A stretch of DNA of 64,000 nucleotides from an uncultured Clostridia bacterium (GTDB lineage: Bacteria; Bacillota; Clostridia; Christensenellales; Borkfalkiaceae). This document shows, one piece after another, positions 9,254-18,246 of the stretch. The stretch's first letter is position 1. Each line of letters starts with the position of its first letter. Made by a program: the position numbers and the translations under genes. The DNA is taken from positions 1 through 64,000 of the forward strand of contig CANQXA010000002.1 in NCBI GenBank assembly GCA_947627765.1, read 5' to 3'. The notes beneath the pieces were generated by a model. That model did no database searches, was not told the DNA's origin, and saw only the letters and a program-made list of their open reading frames with translations.

Positions 9254-9547
9254 ATGGTTGAAGACATGAACAAGTACATCGGAAAGGAAGTTGTCATCAA
9301 ATCTTTGAACGTCTGCGGGCACCTTACGGAGATCACCGGGGCAAAAATTGAAGTAAAAACCGAATCCATGGGGTGGCGCGTCTTCATGACGGGAACGGGG
9401 CAAGGCGATAACGCGATCGCAAACGGCTATGTTGTGTTCGCCGACCCCTCTCTTACGGAGCCCTTCATAAAGGACTATGAGGAATATCGGCACACTTTCA
9501 GGGGACAAATAGAGAGCTTTGCGGACGACTTCTTTCGGTACGATTGA
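9254..9547 (+). CDS. hypothetical protein
   Basis: ORF with RBS-like sequence in same-strand gene series. Confidence 0.5.
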   Translation: MVEDMNKYIGKEVVIKSLNVCGHLTEITGAKIEVKTESMGWRVFMTGTGQGDNAIANGYVVFADPSLTEPFIKDYEEYRHTFRGQIESFADDFFRYD

Positions 9548-9624
9548 GCATTTTCAAGAGAGCTATTGACGGAAAAATATTTGTATCGTATAATAAAAAT
9601 AAATTCTTACGGAGGTTATTTCAT

Positions 9625-10719
9625 ATGAAAATCGAAATGGGAGAATCCCTGTTTTACTCATGGCTTCGGCACGTGAAGGAGTGCCAAATCGCGCAGAACA
9701 ACTGGAAGGTTTCCCCTGCGTGGGGGCTGAAAAATGTGAACAAACTGCAACAGATTTATGACGATCTCAAGAATGACTTCGAAAATCGGTATGGCTACAA
9801 CATCTTCAAAAAAGCGGATCTCAATCAGACCATCAGGCAGGCGGAGTGTGACGCCATCGGAATTGCCTTGAATGACGGACAGGTCAAGCACTATGCGGTC
9901 GATGTTGCCTATCATCGAAAAGGATTGGACTACGGCGGGTTAGAAGTGACAACCTGCACGGTGGTCAAAAAATGTATCCGGAACGCGTTATGCCTTTATG
10001 GGTATTTCGATGCTAAGGAGGCGGAGATCGTATTTGCGTCCCCCAAAATCGGAGAAAGGGTTCTGGATTTATTGCCGCCCGCCATCGATTATCTCAATAC
10101 ATATTTCCAAAATGCGGGGATGAAATACACCTTCAAACTTCTTTACGGCGACGCATTCTTCAACGAAGTCATCGACCCCATCCGCATCGTGAGCGGACAA
10201 GTGGAAGACACCGCCGAACTCTTCATGAGATCCTATCAGTTGCTTGATATGTTCCGCCAAAGCAGTTTCCCGCCCGTAAGCGCAAAGGGGACGGGGAAGA
10301 AGGGAAAGAATGCCGCGGCCGCAATTTCCATTTTACAAACTTCGCCCGTGGCGGTTCCGGGAGTCGCCGCCTACGACGCACTCCTCGTCGGAACGATCGC
10401 CAAAACGGTTTTCAGAAGAATGCTCGAGAGCGGGCTCATCCCCGATGAGGAGATCGAAAAATTGCTGGATTTGCAAGAGAGCAAGGTGATCTTCGGTCTC
10501 ACCTTCCCGATTCTCACGGAAACGCGCGTGGAGCGTTGCTATGCCGACCCGCTTGAAATCAAGGGGAAGAAGTATTACCTCTGCAACCAGTGGAAAGTGG
10601 CGCACAAGCAGAAATTGATCGACTGGATCAAGGCCCATCCCGAGGTCGAAGAGTACATCTACTCGCTCGACGCAGCCCCCGAGGATCCCGAGGACCCCGA
10701 AGACCCCGAGGAAGATTAA
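9625..10719 (+). CDS. conserved-looking hypothetical protein, possible PD-(D/E)XK-like nuclease, acidic tail (EDPEDPEDPEED)
   Basis: ATG at 9625 with ACGGAGG RBS; QAECDAIGIALNDGQVKHYAVDVAYHRKGLDYG...FASPKIGERVLDLL. Confidence 0.6.
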   Translation: MKIEMGESLFYSWLRHVKECQIAQNNWKVSPAWGLKNVNKLQQIYDDLKNDFENRYGYNIFKKADLNQTIRQAECDAIGIALNDGQVKHYAVDVAYHRKGLDYGGLEVTTCTVVKKCIRNALCLYGYFDAKEAEIVFASPKIGERVLDLLPPAIDYLNTYFQNAGMKYTFKLLYGDAFFNEVIDPIRIVSGQVEDTAELFMRSYQLLDMFRQSSFPPVSAKGTGKKGKNAAAAISILQTSPVAVPGVAAYDALLVGTIAKTVFRRMLESGLIPDEEIEKLLDLQESKVIFGLTFPILTETRVERCYADPLEIKGKKYYLCNQWKVAHKQKLIDWIKAHPEVEEYIYSLDAAPEDPEDPEDPEED

Positions 10720-10923
10720 AACATCCGAAAAAAAGTGACAATTACAAAAAGTGCGCATATAACCATATGGATGGGGGAACGAGCGTTCCCCGCGAGAAGG
10801 CGGATAGAATCAATGCCTTTTTCGAAAAGTGCGGTTACACCAAAGTCCAACCAATCGGAGCGGGCGACAAAGCCATGTCGGACGATGCCGCCGAACGCGA
10901 TCCTTCGCCCGAGAAAGAGAAAT

Positions 10924-10993
10924 GACCCTCGTAACGCGGACATGGTATGCCCGTCATGCGTCTGACCAGTGGTCCAATCGCCGTAAATTGTAT
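10924..10993 (+). repeat. ~70 bp direct repeat, copy 1, carrying the GGACATGGTATGCCC motif
   Basis: Near-identical to 15085-15154. Confidence 0.9.
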
Positions 10994-11025
10994 AACGGGA
11001 ATATGGTAGAATAGTTCATAATAGT

Positions 11026-11061
11026 TGCGGCGGGAAGTTCAAAAACTCCCCGCCGCCGTCT
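11026..11061 (+). terminator. rho-independent-like terminator
   Basis: gcggcgggaagttcaaaaactccccgccgccgtcttta. Confidence 0.55.
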
Positions 11062-11081
11062 TTATTTCGACAAATTTAGGG

Positions 11082-11147
11082 TTGACAATTCAGTTACAAT
11101 GGTGTATAATATGACTAATCTGGGAAATAATTCGAGATTAGTCATAT
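11082..11147 (+). promoter_or_regulatory. promoter TTGACA-17-TATAAT followed by a perfect 13-bp inverted repeat in the 5' leader
   Basis: ATATGACTAATCT-13nt-AGATTAGTCATAT at 11109-11121 and 11135-11147. Confidence 0.7.
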
Positions 11148-11165
11148 TTCTTTCTTGGAGTTGGT

Positions 11166-12425
11166 ATGAAGTATATTCGGCGAAGCATTGAGGAAATCGT
11201 ACAAAAGAGCGACAGCACTTTCAAATGTATTTTGGTGACGGGAGCGCGGCAGACGGGCAAATCGACCATGCTGAAAAAGCTGTTCCCTGACAAAAAGTAT
11301 GTTTCCTTCGACGACCCCTTCATCGAGGAGCAGGCGCGGGAAAATCCCGAAACTTTTCTCATGCTCAATGAGCCGCCCGTGATCTACGATGAAGTACAGC
11401 GGGTGACAAATCTCTTCCGCTATATCAAGATCAAATGCGATGAAACGGATGAGCGCGGGCTGTTCTGCCTTTCGGGTTCTCAGCCGTTTGAACTCATGAA
11501 GAACGTCTCCGAGTCGCTTTCGGGCAGAGTCGGCATTATAGAACTTTGCGGACTCTCTCTGCGAGAAATCATGGGCGACAGCTTCAACAAGCCTTTCCTT
11601 CCTACAATGGAATATGTGAAGGAACGCGGCAAGTCGGCGAAATCCCCCAAAAATATCTGGGAAATCATCCACCGCGGAAGCTATCCCGAACTGCAGAATA
11701 AAGACGTCGATTGGGGGACGTTCTACGCAAGTTATGTAAAGACCTATTTGGAGCGGGATGTGAGAAGCCTCTCCGCCGTGCAGAATTTGGACGACTTCCT
11801 CAAGTTTATGGTCGCCGTCGCCGCTCGCACGGGACAGATGCTCAACTATTCTAATATAGCAGACGAGATCGGCAAGGATCAAGGAACGGTCAAACATTGG
11901 ATCTCCATTTTGGAAGCGTCTGGCATCATTTATTTGCTTGAACCGTACACTTCGTCGGTGCTGAAACGGGCGATCAAGACGCCAAAACTTTATTTCAGAG
12001 ATACGGGACTTGCCGCCTATCTCACCCGCTGGCTCACGCCCGAAACGCTGGCGGTTGGTGCAATGAGCGGAGCGTTCTTTGAAACGTTCGTCGTCTCCGA
12101 AATTCTGAAATCTTACTCGAACAGCGGCATTGACTACCGCTACTGCGTTTCTTACTATCGCGGCAAGGACAAGAAGAAGGTGCTGAAAGACGGCAAGGAA
12201 GTGGACGCGGAGAGCGAAATCGACCTTATCATCGAGGAGAACGGCGTACTCTATCCAATCGAAATCAAGCAAGGCGCGAAAGTGACAGCCGATGAAACGG
12301 CGGCGTTCACCGTACTCGACAAAATAGAGAACAAGAAGCGCGGCGCAGGAGCAATTATCTGTTTATGCCCGCAGCCCGCTGCCTTGCGCGAGAATGTTAT
12401 GCAGGTCCCTGTGTGGTATTTGTAG
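11166..12425 (+). CDS. AAA ATPase with DUF4143-type C-terminus
   Basis: LVTGARQTGKSTMLKKLFPDKKYVSFDDP...VIYDEVQRV...GRVGIIELCGLSLREI...IDLIIEENGVLYPIEIKQG. Confidence 0.92.
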   Translation: MKYIRRSIEEIVQKSDSTFKCILVTGARQTGKSTMLKKLFPDKKYVSFDDPFIEEQARENPETFLMLNEPPVIYDEVQRVTNLFRYIKIKCDETDERGLFCLSGSQPFELMKNVSESLSGRVGIIELCGLSLREIMGDSFNKPFLPTMEYVKERGKSAKSPKNIWEIIHRGSYPELQNKDVDWGTFYASYVKTYLERDVRSLSAVQNLDDFLKFMVAVAARTGQMLNYSNIADEIGKDQGTVKHWISILEASGIIYLLEPYTSSVLKRAIKTPKLYFRDTGLAAYLTRWLTPETLAVGAMSGAFFETFVVSEILKSYSNSGIDYRYCVSYYRGKDKKKVLKDGKEVDAESEIDLIIEENGVLYPIEIKQGAKVTADETAAFTVLDKIENKKRGAGAIICLCPQPAALRENVMQVPVWYL

Positions 12426-12440
12426 AGAAACATAGAGTAA

Positions 12441-13433
12441 TCTAAAGATGGTGCAAGCTGCGATATTTTGATCATGGACGAATGCAGTACGATCAGCAAT
12501 GAAGACATGGCACAGATTTTAGAGCATATCTCATTCAAACTTTTGGTTTTGGTGGGGGATGTCTATCAGATAGAATCGATTAAATTCGGGAATTGGTTTT
12601 CAATCGCCAGAGAGTTTGTCCCGAAGTCTGCGATCTGTGAATTGTCCTATGTGCACCGTAGTAGCGACCCGCATTTGAAGCTGCTTTGGGATTCGGTAAG
12701 ATCGCTGGATGATAAAATGCAATCGTTGCTCGAAAGTCATAATTACTGTTCTCCGCTGAATGAAAGCATATTTAAAAAAGATATCAATACCGATGAAGTT
12801 GTGCTGTGTTTGAATTACGATGGGCTATATGGGATCAATAATGTGAACCGTTTTCTGCAAGGAGGGCAGGAAGAGAAATGCATAGAATACAATTTGGAAC
12901 GCTATAAGGTTGGGGACCCGATCATTGTCTTCGAAAACAGTCGTTTTCGGGACCTGTTGTATAACAACTTAAAAGGGAATATTTTGGATATTGAGGAAGG
13001 AGACGACCAAATCAAGTTTACGATCGAGGTTGAAAGAACTCTGAACGGCTTTGATGTCGATGGATATTCGCTTGAACTTGAACCCCCTATACACGATAAA
13101 AAATCCGTTGTGAGCTTTTATGTCGGGAAGGCGGTCACCAAAGACGATGAGGATAGGCGCGCGGAATTCATAGTTCCGTTTAAGGTCGCTTATGCTGTTT
13201 CAATTCACAAGGCGCAAGGGCTGGAATTTGACTCCGTAAAGGTCATAATCACAGACGAAGTGGGGGAGAGAATTTCACATAACATCTTCTATACAGCGAT
13301 CACGAGAGCGAAGGCGAAGCTGAAAATTTATTGGTCATCCGAAACCGAAAAGAAGATCCTCGAAGGGATGCATTTTATGTTCAATAAAGAGGATGCGGCG
13401 ATTTTGCGTAAAAAAATTAAGGGCGGCGAATAA
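12441..13433 (+). pseudogene. 5'-truncated superfamily 1 helicase (C-terminal part, no Walker A)
   Basis: Open frame KDGASCDILIMDECSTISNED...LVGDVYQIESI...AYAVSIHKAQGLEFDSV...FYTAITRAKAKLKIYW; in-frame TAA just upstream. Confidence 0.8.
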
Positions 13434-13721
13434 GAATTTCATCTTTCGAAGTCGGCGTCCGCCCATAGAGCAGTGCAAGCGCTCTTCGATTGTACGGAGA
13501 AGCGGGGCGGAGCAAAAAATCCGCTCGTTTCGCCGGGCAATGCGCCCTTTTCGGCATAGAGCAACCCATGGCGAGAAGGAAGATAATTTGTGCGGTGGGG
13601 AATGCACGGACTTCTTGTTACTCTTAACTTAAAAGTGAGATTGGCCGCTTATTTTATGTTTCAAAACCCTGTGAAAAAGTTGTGTGGCTACGGCTAATTC
13701 TCCATTAAATTTCTTGAAACG

Positions 13722-13755
13722 TCGAACGTTGCTCCGTGTGCGGAGCAACGTTCGA
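13722..13755. repeat. perfect 15-bp inverted repeat
   Basis: TCGAACGTTGCTCCG-tgtg-CGGAGCAACGTTCGA. Confidence 0.85.
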
Positions 13756-13934
13756 TTATTAAGAGTGGAAAAAGAACCGAAAAGTCAAGATTGTGTTTCC
13801 AACTTCCCCGAAAAAACTTTTATCTTTCGACAAAAGTCGTTTGAAAAAGTTTTTATATTTTCCCAAAACTCCCTTAAAAAAGTTTTCTCGCTGTGGTATA
13901 ATGATACCGAAATGAAGCCAAGAGGTGCGGTATC

Positions 13935-14888
13935 ATGTTAAAGAGAAAGATCGAAAACGTGCTGATGGGGTGGAAAAATACGCCCAATAAAAGTCAGCTC
14001 ATCGAGATGAAGCCGCTCGACTTCGAGGAGTTCCTGTGGGCAAACGGGATCGGGGAGCAAGTCATCAAAACATTGAAAAAATGTTTGGAAAACGCCACGC
14101 CTGTGCCCGAGGCTCTGCACAACAAAATGCAGGAGCTGATGCTTCAATACACCGTCGTCGGCGGGATGCCAGAAGTCGTGCAGAAGTTCGTGGACACCAA
14201 GCAAATGAACGCCGTCTTGACGCTTCAACGTGACATCATCCGCTCCTACGAGTACGACATGGTGAAGTACGCCGACAACAAAGACAAGCCGCTGATCCGC
14301 GAGTGCTTTCAGTCCATTCCCAAGCAATTAAGTAAGAAGAACAAAAAGTTTCAATATTCTGTGGTGAAGAAGGGGGCGACGGCGGCGAAGTTTGCGGGAA
14401 GTTTGCAGTGGATCGAGGACGCGGGGATCGTCTCGCGCTGTTATAATCTTGAGTTGCCCGAATTACCATTGGACGGGAATGCGATACAGGATATTTTCAA
14501 AGTCTACATGAACGACACAGGGCTGTTCGTGAGTATGCTCGAGGACGGCACGCAGTACGACATTTTGCAGGGCAATCTCTACGGTTATAAGGGGGCGATT
14601 TTTGAGAACTTGATCGCCGATATTTTCGCAAAAATGGGCAGGAAACTGTATTATTATCATAAAGATTCGGGGCTTGAAATTGACTTTGTCACGCGCTACA
14701 AGGGCGGGTGCTGCCTCGTGGAAGTCAAGGCGATGACGGGCAACACCAAGAGCGCGAAAACCATTCTCTCTCACCCCGAAAAGTACCACGTCGCCGGCGT
14801 CATCAAGCTTGGACAGTACAATGTCGGCAAAACCGATAATATCCTCACCATTCCGCTTTATCTTGGGTTCCTTTTGACGGAGTATTGA
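13935..14888 (+). pseudogene. DUF4143-type ATPase derivative lacking the P-loop (probable internal deletion)
   Basis: N-terminus MLKRKIENVLMGWKNTPNKS runs straight into QLIEMKPLDFEEFLWA; C-terminal LEIDFVTRYKGGCCLVEVKA retained. Confidence 0.7.
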
Positions 14889-15084
14889 GGCAGATTAGAC
14901 CGAATCCATAATTTTTCCGAGGACGCAAATGTTTCGTGTCAACCGATTGAAGTACGGAGAAAAGATAAACATTCCGGCATAGAGCGGCAGATGCCGATCG
15001 GTGCGTTAAAACTCGTCTCTACCAACAACGTTTTCGTTGTATACAATCTCGCCGGCCTTCTGTTTTCGAAAGAATTTTGAATTG

Positions 15085-15154
15085 GACCCTCGCAACGCGG
15101 ACATGGTATGCCCGCAATTCGTCTGACCAGTGGTCCAATCGCCGTAAACTGTAT
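15085..15154 (+). repeat. ~70 bp direct repeat, copy 2; outer inverted repeat ATTGGACC (15081-15088)/GGTCCAAT (15132-15139)
   Basis: Near-identical to 10924-10993. Confidence 0.9.
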
Positions 15155-15306
15155 GATTTTTGAGGGCGGGGAAGACCTCTTTCTGCCATAATATCCGCGT
15201 CTTAACGGTGCAAACGATGCGCAAACGCGATCATGCGGGTGAAGATGTACTAAATCCCCTTTTTTCGACATAGAGTAGAATATCTTGTCGGAAACGGGGG
15301 ATTTTT

Positions 15307-15567
15307 ATGTGGGAAGATATCGAGACGCGCGCCAAAAAGAGCGGGGAATACATCGTCAAGACGGGCTGTACGGTACGCGCCTGCGCCGAAGCGCTCGGCT
15401 CGAGCAAGTCTACCGTACATAAGGACGTGACGGAGCGGCTGGCTCTTTGCGATCCCGCTTTGGCGGAACAGGTCAGAAAGATCCTGGGGCGGAATCTGAG
15501 CGAACGCCATATCCGCGGCGGGGAGTCTACGCGGAAGAAATACGCCTCGATGAAGCGCCCGAAATAG
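15307..15567 (+). CDS. spoIIID: sporulation transcriptional regulator SpoIIID
   Basis: IETRAKKSGEYIVKTGCTVRACAEALGSSKSTVHKDVTERL...RHIRGGESTRKKY. Confidence 0.95.
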   Translation: MWEDIETRAKKSGEYIVKTGCTVRACAEALGSSKSTVHKDVTERLALCDPALAEQVRKILGRNLSERHIRGGESTRKKYASMKRPK

Positions 15568-15746
15568 CGGGATCTCCCGCCTTACGCGTACGCGCGCGCC
15601 CGCACATTATATAATCATCGCCGTCTGGGATTTTTGTGCAAACAATACAAACGTCGGCGCGAACTTTGTGCGTTTTTTCTATTGCTATTTTCCTCCCGAT
15701 CTTGTAAAATAATATCAAACCGAAAATCAAGATTTGGGAGGAAATT

Positions 15747-17096
15747 ATGTCCGGTCTTTTACTGAAAGGCATCAACAAGGTCTATCCCGGCGGCAACCAG
15801 GCAGTGTTCAACTTCTGCCTCGAGATCCGGGATAAGGAATTCATGGTCTTCGTCGGTCCCTCCGGCTGCGGCAAGTCCACGACGCTCCGTATGATCGCAG
15901 GTCTCGAGGAGATCTCCTCGGGCGAACTCTATATCGACGGCAAGCTCGTCAACGACGTCGTCCCGAAGGACAGAGATATCGCGATGGTCTTCCAGAACTA
16001 CGCGCTCTATCCTCATATGTCCGTGTACGACAACATGGCGTTCGGTCTCAAGCTCCGCAAGGTGCCGAAGGAAGTCATCGACCGCGACGTCAAGGCGGCT
16101 GCCGAGATCCTCGGCATCACCGATTATCTGTCCCGTAAGCCGAAGGCTCTTTCCGGTGGTCAGCGCCAGCGTGTTGCGCTCGGCCGTACCATCGTCCGTA
16201 AGCCCAAGGTCTTCCTTCTCGACGAGCCTCTGTCCAACCTCGACGCGAAGCTCCGCGCCCAGATGCGTACCGAGATCAGCAAGCTCCACGTCCGCCTCGG
16301 GACGACGTTCATCTACGTCACCCACGACCAGATCGAGGCTATGACGATGGGCACCCGTATCGTTGTCATGAAGGACGGCTTCATGCAGCAGGTCGATACC
16401 CCTCAGAACCTCTACGATTATCCCATCAACCTGTTCGTTGCGGGATTCATCGGAACGCCTCAGATGAACTTCTTCAAGCACGCCAACATCACCGAAGAGG
16501 GCGGCAAGATCTTTGTCAACTTCATCGGCGGCAACCGCATTCTCCTTCCCGAGACGGTCGTCAAGAAGATCAAGAACCTCGAGGAGTACAAGAACACCGG
16601 TAAGGAAGTCACGCTGGGCGTCCGTCCCGAGGACATCCACGAGGACGAGCGCTTCATCTCCACCTCTCCCGACACCGTCGTGAAGGCGAAGATCGAAGTC
16701 ATCGAAAAGCTCGGCGCCGAAATGCAGATCTACTGCGATCTCGACTACGAGAGCGAGAAGAGCTCCATCGTCGATTCCGCGGCGCAGATGGTTGCGAAGA
16801 TCTCCTCGCGTGCAAGCGTGGAACTCGGCACCGTCGTCGAGCTTGCCTTTGACGCACGTCACATCCACCTCTTCGACGGGTACACCGAAGCTACGATGCT
16901 CGAGCGCGATGAGCACTACGACGTCATTCCCGAGAACGCAGAGGGCGCCGCATTCGTGCCTCCTACACCTCAGGAGATGCAGGCCCAGATCGACGCCGCC
17001 CGTGTTGTCACCAAGGAAATGAAGAAGCAGATGAAGCACGACGCGAAGATGGAAGCAAAGCGCAAGAGTCAGGAAGCGGCCAAGAAGGACGAATGA
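15747..17096 (+). CDS. ABC transporter ATP-binding protein, MsmK/UgpC-type, extended charged C-terminus
   Basis: Walker A GPSGCGKSTTLRMIAG, LSGGQRQRVALGR, LLDEPLSNLDAKLR; RBS gggaggaaa. Confidence 0.95.
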   Translation: MSGLLLKGINKVYPGGNQAVFNFCLEIRDKEFMVFVGPSGCGKSTTLRMIAGLEEISSGELYIDGKLVNDVVPKDRDIAMVFQNYALYPHMSVYDNMAFGLKLRKVPKEVIDRDVKAAAEILGITDYLSRKPKALSGGQRQRVALGRTIVRKPKVFLLDEPLSNLDAKLRAQMRTEISKLHVRLGTTFIYVTHDQIEAMTMGTRIVVMKDGFMQQVDTPQNLYDYPINLFVAGFIGTPQMNFFKHANITEEGGKIFVNFIGGNRILLPETVVKKIKNLEEYKNTGKEVTLGVRPEDIHEDERFISTSPDTVVKAKIEVIEKLGAEMQIYCDLDYESEKSSIVDSAAQMVAKISSRASVELGTVVELAFDARHIHLFDGYTEATMLERDEHYDVIPENAEGAAFVPPTPQEMQAQIDAARVVTKEMKKQMKHDAKMEAKRKSQEAAKKDE

Positions 17097-17109
17097 TCCA
17101 AATCGAACA

Positions 17110-17142
17110 AAAGGGCGTTTGCGGCGCAAACGCCCTTTTTCT
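17110..17142 (+). terminator. rho-independent terminator
   Basis: aaagggcgtttgcggcgcaaacgccctttttc. Confidence 0.9.
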
Positions 17143-17166
17143 TCATTATATTCTAAGGAGAAGAAC

Positions 17167-18075
17167 ATGAAAAAGAAGATTTTTTTGTTGGCTTTGGCGG
17201 GACTGCTCGCCGTCGCACCCCTTTCCGCGTGCACGGTCGATCGGGGCGGCGGGGCCGATGGTCATAAGCACACCTATTCGGAAGAATGGTCGAACGATGA
17301 GAACTATCACTGGCACGACTCCGAATGCGGGCACAATGTGGTCTCCGGGAGGGGAAAGCATAAGATGCAGGGCGGGGCCTGCACGGTCTGCGGCTACAAA
17401 GAGGGCGGCGGCTTGAAGATCGACGCAAATACCGACGTCACGAAGATCCCGACAGAGGTCGTCACCGAAGCCGAGTGGGAAGCGGCGCTCTCCGCGGAAA
17501 GTTTCCGAAACTTTACCCTCTACTCTCCGGGCGCCGCCGAGGGAGACCACGGCGACGTGATCGACTTCGCGCAGACAACATATTATACGGAAGACGGTTG
17601 TATGTTCGTCGCAACTTCCGAAGGCGAACCGTTCGAAAACGGTTATTTGGATGTCGTTTATTGGCGCGAAAAGAGCGGCGAGACAATGAAGTATTACCAA
17701 TACGAGCACAACGGAAACAATGGCGGCTGGACGCGGCAAGAGATCGAAGAAGGAGCGTTCCAAGAGGGAATGCAGCTTGTGTATCACGCATATTGTAGCG
17801 GTCTCATCTATGCGCAACTGCTCGAAAAATTCAACGAGGCGACCTACAACGCCACGGACGGCTATTATAAGGTCACCATGGAGCTCTTGGGCGAGGAAGA
17901 GACCTATGAATACGAAGTCCGCCTGAGATTTATGGACGGAAAATTGTTCGCGTTCGGCGGGCAGACGCCGACGCCGTACGGTCCCATCGGAGAAATCAGT
18001 TATGCGAAAATATTCGATTACGGCACGACGGTCGTACCTCTGCCCCAAATTGTAAACAGCGCGGAAGCCGAGTGA
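17167..18075 (+). CDS. lipoprotein of unknown function
   Basis: MKKKIFLLALAGLLAVAPLSACTVDRGG lipobox; His/Cys-rich segment HKHTYSEEWSNDENYHWHDSECGHN. Confidence 0.75.
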   Translation: MKKKIFLLALAGLLAVAPLSACTVDRGGGADGHKHTYSEEWSNDENYHWHDSECGHNVVSGRGKHKMQGGACTVCGYKEGGGLKIDANTDVTKIPTEVVTEAEWEAALSAESFRNFTLYSPGAAEGDHGDVIDFAQTTYYTEDGCMFVATSEGEPFENGYLDVVYWREKSGETMKYYQYEHNGNNGGWTRQEIEEGAFQEGMQLVYHAYCSGLIYAQLLEKFNEATYNATDGYYKVTMELLGEEETYEYEVRLRFMDGKLFAFGGQTPTPYGPIGEISYAKIFDYGTTVVPLPQIVNSAEAE

Positions 18076-18083
18076 GCGGATCG

Positions 18084-18098
18084 GGGCATACCATGTCC
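18084..18098 (-). repeat. exact copy of iterated motif GGACATGGTATGCCC (intergenic)
   Basis: GGGCATACCATGTCC on + strand. Confidence 0.9.
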
Positions 18099-18118
18099 GC
18101 AGACGAGCGATAAAAATA

Positions 18119-18155
18119 AAGAAAAGAGCGCCGCGGGAGACCGCGTCGCTCTTTT
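18119..18155 (+). terminator. rho-independent terminator
   Basis: aaagagcgccgcgggagaccgcgtcgctctttt. Confidence 0.8.
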
Positions 18156-18246
18156 GCACATCGGGGAAGAAAACGACCCGAATCGGTTGACAAAACCCGA
18201 AAAATGCGATAAAGTATAGAGGAAAAAGGCAAAGGAGGCTACGGCA

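Noticed and set aside
11166-14888. Complete defence system (ATPase + helicase) in the island
   Set aside because: The helicase lacks its Walker A half and the second ATPase lacks its P-loop; better explained as a decayed accessory region.
15081-15139. Integron attC-like site in the 70 bp repeat
   Set aside because: Nested inverted repeats exist, but no RYYYAAC/GTTRRRY core pair and no integrase seen.
18099-18246. yybP-ykoY-type riboswitch before the metal efflux permease
   Set aside because: The interval holds a terminator and a plain TTGACA promoter with a short leader; no room for the fold.
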